Origin: Deltaproteobacteria bacterium | GTDB taxonomy: Bacteria; Myxococcota_A; Polyangia; HGW-17 | Assembly (NCBI GenBank): GCA_027858615.1 | Contig: JAQICJ010000047.1 | Location: 1-33,380 of the forward strand | DNA: 33,380 nucleotides | Direction of reading: 5' to 3' | In this document: positions 27,828-33,380 of the stretch, one piece after another | How positions within the stretch are numbered: position 1 is the stretch's first letter | Layout of the letters: each line of letters starts with the position of its first letter | The notes under the pieces: generated by a model | The model's input: the letters and a program-made list of their open reading frames with translations, nothing else | What the model was told of the DNA's origin: nothing | The model's database searches: none | Position numbers and translations under genes: made by a program

Positions 27828-29684
27828 ATGGTAGGAAGACCTATTGAATTTGGAAAATATATCCTTCTGGACAGAGTGGCAATTGGGGGGATGGCTGAAA
27901 TATTTCGAGCTAAAATCTCCGGAGCGGCACAATTTGAAAAGGTGATGGTCATAAAAAGAATCCATCCCAATATGAGTGATGACAAAGAATTCATCAGCAT
28001 GTTCATTGATGAGGCCAAAATTGTTGGCCAGCTCAACCAGCAGAACATTGCCCAAATCTTTGAACTTGGCAGGATTGAAGGTCATCATTTTATCGCCATG
28101 GAATATATCTGGGGTAAAGATCTTTTGCAAATTCTTACTAAATTCAAAAAGGCCAAAGCCTTTATGAATGCCTACCAGGCCGCATTTATTACTAAAAACA
28201 TATGTGGCGCCCTTGATTATGCACACAAAAAGAAAAACTCCGAGGGAGAATTGATGAATATTATTCATCGGGATGTAAGTCCTCAGAATATTCTTGTCTC
28301 CTATAACGGTGAAGTAAAAATCATTGATTTTGGTATTGCAAAAGCCAGAAACCGATCTTCTCATACTGCTGCCGGAGTATTAAAAGGCAAATTCGGATAC
28401 ATGTCTCCCGAACAGGTAAGGGGACTGCCTCTTGATCATCGCTCAGACATTTTTGCTATTGGTACTTTGCTTTATGAGATGCTCACCTCCAGACCACTAT
28501 TTGTTGGGAAAAGTGACTTGGATGTCCTTGAAAAAGTAAGGAACGTCGAAGTCCCTCCACCAAAGAAAATCAATCCACGTATTCCTGATAAATTGGTTGA
28601 AATCATTGAGAAGGCTCTCACCAAGGATGTTGAAGAACGATATCAATGGGCTTCAGATATGCAAGATGAACTTGAAATGTTTCTTCACTCCACAGATCCG
28701 GTTTATTCATCCAAGCGCTTGAGTATGTGGATGAAAAAAGTTTTCTCTGAAGAATTGAAAAATGAACAGGATAGTCTTGAAAAGATGTTGAAATTGGCAA
28801 GATCCATGGAAGGATTGGAAGAAGAGGAAGAAGAAGAAAAAACTGTTTTAGTAGATGAAGATGATGACCTGCTTCAAGATATTGAAGTAAATATTTCAGA
28901 TGAAAAAACTGCTTTTCTTGGGGACGACGATGAGGATGAAGATGCGGAGTACAATGAAGAAGCCACCCGTATCCTTGAAGATGATGAAGACCTTCCCGGA
29001 ATCAGACCCGAAATATCTGAACAGAAAACTCAATTCCTTGATGAAGACGACGATGCTACTATCAGGCCAAATATTGCCGAGCAAAAAACTCAATTCCTCG
29101 ATGAAGATGAAGGCAATCCACTCAATGAAGCAAAAACAGTTCTTTTTGACGAAGATGATCCTTCAATGAAGCTTCCTTCCAAACCTCCAATCTCCAGACC
29201 ACCTCACTCCGTTCCTCCAGGTTCTCCTTCTCATCCACCTTTCCCCCCGGAACCCAACATAGGTATTCCCGGACTTAAACAACCCTCCCAGCCTAGTGCT
29301 CCATCAATGTCCAGGGAGTTGAAGGCCAAAGACAAAAATCAAATAGATACTCGAAAACAATATGGAATTATGGGAGGAATTGGTGCAGGGGCTTTAATTA
29401 TAGGACTCATTCTTGGAAAAGTTATCTTTGGTGGCGGAATTGCTGTACCTGACAACTCAAGTCTGATAATTTTTCCACAATTGGAATCTCCTGCTTTGAT
29501 CAAGGTTGATGGCTTGTTAAAACAAAAGCGCGTTACTGCAGGAGAATACATCAAACTTGATAAAGTACCTCCTGGACAATACAAAGTTTTGCTTGAAGGC
29601 GGCAAATACAAAGAAATGAGTAAAGAAGTAGATATTCAAGAAGGCAAAATAAATATTTCCGTCCTCAGACCTGATAAAAAATAG
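27828..29684 (+). CDS. Membrane-associated Ser/Thr protein kinase with acidic Thr-motif repeats and a PEGA-like C-terminus
   Basis: 618 aa. FGKYILLDRVAIGGMAEIFRAK, VMVIKRIHP, NIIHRDVSPQNILVSYNGEVKIIDFGIAKA, FGYMSPEQVRG. Then an acidic linker with repeated K/R-T-x-h-L-D/E-D/E, a Pro-rich stretch, a TM segment (YGIMGGIGAGALIIGLILGKVIFGG), and a PEGA-like tail (SLIIFPQLESPALIKVDGLLKQK...PPGQYKVLLEGGKYKE). Confidence 0.93.
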   Translation: MVGRPIEFGKYILLDRVAIGGMAEIFRAKISGAAQFEKVMVIKRIHPNMSDDKEFISMFIDEAKIVGQLNQQNIAQIFELGRIEGHHFIAMEYIWGKDLLQILTKFKKAKAFMNAYQAAFITKNICGALDYAHKKKNSEGELMNIIHRDVSPQNILVSYNGEVKIIDFGIAKARNRSSHTAAGVLKGKFGYMSPEQVRGLPLDHRSDIFAIGTLLYEMLTSRPLFVGKSDLDVLEKVRNVEVPPPKKINPRIPDKLVEIIEKALTKDVEERYQWASDMQDELEMFLHSTDPVYSSKRLSMWMKKVFSEELKNEQDSLEKMLKLARSMEGLEEEEEEEKTVLVDEDDDLLQDIEVNISDEKTAFLGDDDEDEDAEYNEEATRILEDDEDLPGIRPEISEQKTQFLDEDDDATIRPNIAEQKTQFLDEDEGNPLNEAKTVLFDEDDPSMKLPSKPPISRPPHSVPPGSPSHPPFPPEPNIGIPGLKQPSQPSAPSMSRELKAKDKNQIDTRKQYGIMGGIGAGALIIGLILGKVIFGGGIAVPDNSSLIIFPQLESPALIKVDGLLKQKRVTAGEYIKLDKVPPGQYKVLLEGGKYKEMSKEVDIQEGKINISVLRPDKK

Positions 29685-29690
29685 AAGTTT

Positions 29691-30461
29691 CTAACTATTC
29701 TTTTTTGCAAGAACCCATAATTCTTCCATCTCCTCAAGACTCAAATCTTCCAGTTTCACTCCCCTGCTCTTTGCTTTATCTTCCATATATCGGAATCTCC
29801 ACTTAAATTTTTTATTGGTATCCTTGAGAGCTACTTCGGGATTTATTCCTGCAAATCTGATGTAATTAACAACTGCAAAAAGCAGATCTCCGCTCTCCTC
29901 CTGAATATTTTTGCGATCATTCAATGATAAAGCCATCTCCAGTTCTGCCATTTCTTCTTCTATTTTTGATTTTGGGCCCGAAATATCAGGCCATTCGAAA
30001 CCTGTAGCAGCAGCTCTCCTCTGGATTTTTTCAGATTCAATAAGAGCCGGGAAAATATGGGGAATATCGTCCATCATGGATTTACTATTTTTTGAGTTCT
30101 TTTTGTTGAGTTCCCATTGGTTTTCTCCCTGGTATTGATTATTTGCGTCTGCAAAAACATGGGGATGGCGGTTAATCAATTTTTGACTTATTTTTTGAGC
30201 AACAGCATCAACATCAAAGTCTCCTCTGCGCTTACGCAGTGCTGACTGAAAAACTATCTGAAACAGTAAATCGCCAAGTTCTTCCTGGTGTTTTTCTGGT
30301 TCGGATTCCATTACAGAAAGCAACTCATAAGTTTCTTCAAGCAGATATTGTCTTAAAGAAGAGAGTGTCTGGTTTTTATCCCAGGGGCATCCATTTTCTG
30401 AGAGCAGTGTTTCTACTGTTTCAACCAACTGATAAAATGATTTATTTGTTTTTTTGTCCAT
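29691..30461 (-). CDS. mazG: Nucleoside triphosphate pyrophosphohydrolase MazG
   Basis: 256 aa. CPWDKNQTLSSLRQYLLEETYELL, EELGDLLFQIVFQS, RHPHVF, second MazG domain EEMAELEMAL...EESGDLLFAVVNYIRFAGINPEVAL. Confidence 0.95.
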   Translation of the reverse strand: MDKKTNKSFYQLVETVETLLSENGCPWDKNQTLSSLRQYLLEETYELLSVMESEPEKHQEELGDLLFQIVFQSALRKRRGDFDVDAVAQKISQKLINRHPHVFADANNQYQGENQWELNKKNSKNSKSMMDDIPHIFPALIESEKIQRRAAATGFEWPDISGPKSKIEEEMAELEMALSLNDRKNIQEESGDLLFAVVNYIRFAGINPEVALKDTNKKFKWRFRYMEDKAKSRGVKLEDLSLEEMEELWVLAKKNS

Positions 30462-30469
30462 TGAGATTG

Positions 30470-32323
30470 TTATTTGGATTGGGAAAGGGTGTTACCATAC
30501 AAGCCCAAAAGCCAGGGCAGCATTTTTTGAGGTTCATTTTTCCAGGTTTTCTTTTTAATCATCTCAGAAAGAGAGTTGTACAATTCTTCAGGGTATTGTT
30601 TTCCCAGAGCATAACCCGCAAAGGCTGACATGTACAATCCTTTGCTTCTGATTAGATAGAACAGATTCTTTTTTCTTTTTTCAAAAACAAGGGAAAGTGG
30701 ACGGAGGGGAGAATTGTCTTTGTAATCCTTTTTGAACAGGTATGGTTTGAAATCATCAGGCTCAAATCCAAGTTTGTTGATTGTAACCAGACGAATGTCA
30801 GCACTTTTGTTTTTGAGAAATGATTTTATCACTTTTTTGCTAATTTTACTGTCAAGTCTTGCTGCAGCAATTAAATGGGGCAGAATTGTCTGGTCGGCTT
30901 TCCTGAAAACTGTATAAAAATAGTGTTTGTTGTTTACATTTTCCAGATCTGTTTGGGTTAATTTAATTAGAGCTTTGGCAGCTTCCCGCTTCAACTTGCT
31001 TTTTTTGCTTTTTTTTAAAATGGAATCCAGGCTCCAGATGAAAAATTTGGCCAGTTTATCTTTTTCAGGGCCTTGAAAAATAGTAGTTCCTTTGATAGCT
31101 GAATATTTGACTTTATCTTCATTGGATTTCAACACAGAAAGGAGATATAATCCTGCTTTCTTCAGGGAAAGACGGCTGATTGCTATTACTGCAGCGGCTT
31201 TGATAGAACTTTCGCTGCTGTTTTCAATAATTTTTTTTAGTGGTTCAAAAAAAACTGCTTTTCCCAAATATCCCATTGTTTTGATGGCAGTAAGTGCAGT
31301 AGTATTTTCTTTTGCTTTTTTGACTAAGAATGATTCAATTGTTGAATCAGATTGAGTGTTTTTCAGATCACGAGCTCCAGCCAACAGGATTTGGAAAGAT
31401 GGATCCTTTATTCGGTTTGCTTTTTTAAAGAATTCTTCATCAAAACAATTGTTTTGTTTGTTCTGGAGTGCATAATCGATGAATTTAGCAGCCAGTTCAG
31501 AGTCTTTGTCCAACTGTTGCTTCATGATTCTGCAAAACTTGGATTTATTCTTTTTGAGAATTTTGCCAATCAGGGTTTCAAAATTTGGTCTATCCTGTAT
31601 TTCCTGCAGATAAGGCAAGGCAATTTCAAATGGAAACTGTTTCCAATTAACCAGATTGTATATATTGTTGATCAGTTTTTGATTGATTTTATCGGAAGAC
31701 ATATATTTTTGGAGAAAAGAAGTAACAAAGGCGTTGGCACATTCAGCGCTTAACTTACCGTCATTTTTCTTTTTTTCCTTGATTAGTCTTTTCCAGGCCT
31801 GGTTTATCAGTCCTTTTTCAATATATTTTTGAACAGCCTGCTTGTTTGAATAACGCACATATCTAACCTGCATGCGATTAAGAGAACTGTATGGTTTGAT
31901 TCTTTTCAACGTAACAAAAACATGAACTGCCCCATCGTCGGAAAGCAATGCCGCAGGAGGTGCTTGGTTTAATTGCAGTGAAGAAACCGCATCAATCGCA
32001 GTATCATCAAACTGATTGTAACATGAATATGCTATTAAATTTACAGAATTGGTTTTGCCACCGGCAGAAAACATAATTTCCAGTGAAACAAGCAGTCCCT
32101 TGTTATTAAACGAGTGATTTGACTTAAGCAGAAGCTTCGCTAGAGTTATTACCCCATTATCCCAACCTTTAACCAGTTGTGGATACAGTTTTTTCAGGAA
32201 CTTTTTTTCAACCTCAGACAGATTTTTTTTGCTGTTTGCTTTTGCTTGAGCAATAGGAACAGGCGACTGCATAATACAGAATGATAGAAAATAACTGATA
32301 AATAAAAATTTTTGTTTTAGCAT
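30470..32323 (-). CDS. Secreted protein with N-terminal TonB-C-like domain and HEAT-like repeats
   Basis: 617 aa. Signal peptide MLKQKFLFISYFLSFCIMQSPVPIAQAKA. N-terminal GLLVSLEIMFSAGGKTNSVNLIAYSCYNQFDDTAIDAVSSLQLNQAPPAALLSDDGAVHVFVTLKRI resembles TonB/TolA C-terminal domains. Repeated helical pairs (e.g. SIKAAAVIAISRLSLKKAGLYLLSVLKSNEDKVKYSAIKGT) resemble HEAT. Confidence 0.6.
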   Translation of the reverse strand: MLKQKFLFISYFLSFCIMQSPVPIAQAKANSKKNLSEVEKKFLKKLYPQLVKGWDNGVITLAKLLLKSNHSFNNKGLLVSLEIMFSAGGKTNSVNLIAYSCYNQFDDTAIDAVSSLQLNQAPPAALLSDDGAVHVFVTLKRIKPYSSLNRMQVRYVRYSNKQAVQKYIEKGLINQAWKRLIKEKKKNDGKLSAECANAFVTSFLQKYMSSDKINQKLINNIYNLVNWKQFPFEIALPYLQEIQDRPNFETLIGKILKKNKSKFCRIMKQQLDKDSELAAKFIDYALQNKQNNCFDEEFFKKANRIKDPSFQILLAGARDLKNTQSDSTIESFLVKKAKENTTALTAIKTMGYLGKAVFFEPLKKIIENSSESSIKAAAVIAISRLSLKKAGLYLLSVLKSNEDKVKYSAIKGTTIFQGPEKDKLAKFFIWSLDSILKKSKKSKLKREAAKALIKLTQTDLENVNNKHYFYTVFRKADQTILPHLIAAARLDSKISKKVIKSFLKNKSADIRLVTINKLGFEPDDFKPYLFKKDYKDNSPLRPLSLVFEKRKKNLFYLIRSKGLYMSAFAGYALGKQYPEELYNSLSEMIKKKTWKNEPQKMLPWLLGLYGNTLSQSK

Positions 32324-32565
32324 AAAATTTCTCTGGATTAGGTTTTCTGTCGAGAAAAACTTTGGAGGTTACTCGAAACATTTATAATCAACAATAACAA
32401 GTACAGCGAAATAAGCGAAATAAATGAAGTAAATGCTAAATATTATTGAGTATTTATAAAAGCAAAAAACCGGTTTTTGTTTGGTGTTCCCATGAATTTA
32501 TTGTGGGAATCTGATTACCCTGTGAAGCTAATCATAAAAATTTAGAATTCCAATTTAGAATTTAT

Positions 32566-32588
32566 TAATAGCATAAAGTGTGCTATTA
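32566..32588. repeat. Perfect inverted repeat TAATAGCA-taaagtg-TGCTATTA
   Basis: 8-bp arms with a 7-nt loop in the divergent intergenic region. No T-tract directly follows, so an operator or RNA hairpin is as likely as a terminator. Confidence 0.6.
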
Positions 32589-32978
32589 TTTAAGCTGAAA
32601 TCAAGTTGATTTTTTTGTTCTCCTGTATTTGCTCCATAAGGTTTTTATCAATAATTGCCGGATTCAAGTCTAAAATATTCATTTTGTCGGTTAAACTTGA
32701 CGACGATTATTTCCTTAAGTTCTGATAAAGCAGATCTTTATTAAACTCTTTATCTATGATTTGTATTTTCTCAGTTCTGATGAACTGTATTTTACTTTTT
32801 TTGAACAAAAAATTTTATTATAATCAATTTCAGCCGATCAGGTAATGTTGACTGAACTTTTAACCAAACTTTATCACCAGGTATGCAGATAAAAAGTCGC
32901 AGCAAAACATGGCAGAACTGCCTTTCAACTTCCAAGTGATTCCTGGATTTCAGGACGAGAAAAAAGATACAAAATTCA

Positions 32979-33380
32979 ATGACAAAACATCCTCACCAAA
33001 CATCTCAGAGATTAGGCAGGTATCATCTTCTGGATATGATATCCCACGGAGGAATGGCTGAAATATACAGAGCAAAGTATTTCGATGATAATAACAAAGA
33101 ACACATTGTTGCCATTAAACGAATCTTATCCACTCTGGCTGATGATGAAGACACTATTAAAGGTCTTATCGTAGAAGCAAAAATTTCAAGTCTGCTTGAA
33201 CATCCGGCTGTTGTTAATATTCAAGAGTTCTGCCAGTTACAGGATGAATATTTCATGGTAATGGAACTTGTAGATGGACTGGATTTGAAAACCATCAACA
33301 AAAAGCTCCATTCTCTGAATAGCTTGTTTTCACAAATGGATGCAGCTTATGTAGTCAAAAACGTTCTCCAGGGACTTGAA
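32979..33380 (+). CDS. Ser/Thr protein kinase, N-terminal part, truncated by window end
   Basis: Manual translation from ATG 32979: MTKHPHQTSQRLGRYHLLDMISHGGMAEIYRAKYFDDNNKEHIVAIKRILSTLADDEDTIKGLIVEAKISSLLEHPAVVNIQEFCQLQDEYFMVMELVDGLDLKTINKKL..., the protein kinase N-lobe. Open to the window edge, so absent from the ORF track. Confidence 0.9.
   Translation, partial: MTKHPHQTSQRLGRYHLLDMISHGGMAEIYRAKYFDDNNKEHIVAIKRILSTLADDEDTIKGLIVEAKISSLLEHPAVVNIQEFCQLQDEYFMVMELVDGLDLKTINKKLHSLNSLFSQMDAAYVVKNVLQGLE

Noticed and set aside
27804-28364. Minus-strand 186-aa ORF opposite the kinase N-lobe
   Set aside because: Overlaps a confidently assigned kinase domain. No independent coding evidence.

Overview
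AT-rich bacterial chromosomal window. In order it holds: an ApbE C-terminal fragment (+); a PEGA-repeat protein with a probable C-terminal outer-membrane beta-barrel; a Cys-rich lipoprotein; dnaE; a radical SAM protein; two uncharacterised minus-strand proteins (KOW-domain and acidic-repeat); a three-gene fatty-acid cassette; aspS; a Ser/Thr kinase with a PEGA-like tail; mazG (-); a TonB-C-like/HEAT-repeat protein (-); and the start of a second Ser/Thr kinase (+). The main result is the fatty-acid cassette at 10775-25595. It consists of a 3001-aa type I (actinobacterial/fungal-like) fatty acid synthase, an AcpS-type phosphopantetheinyl transferase, and an 1800-aa single-chain acetyl-CoA carboxylase (BC-BCCP-central-CT). 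The genes are separated by +2 and -1 nt, so this looks like a self-contained malonyl-CoA to acyl-CoA synthesis operon. The flanking genes (PEGA proteins, myxobacterial-style kinases, Cys-rich lipoprotein, probable OM barrel) suggest a Gram-negative, Myxococcota/deltaproteobacteria-like host rather than an actinobacterium. That taxonomic reading is inference. No tRNA, rRNA, CRISPR array or transposase was recognised.
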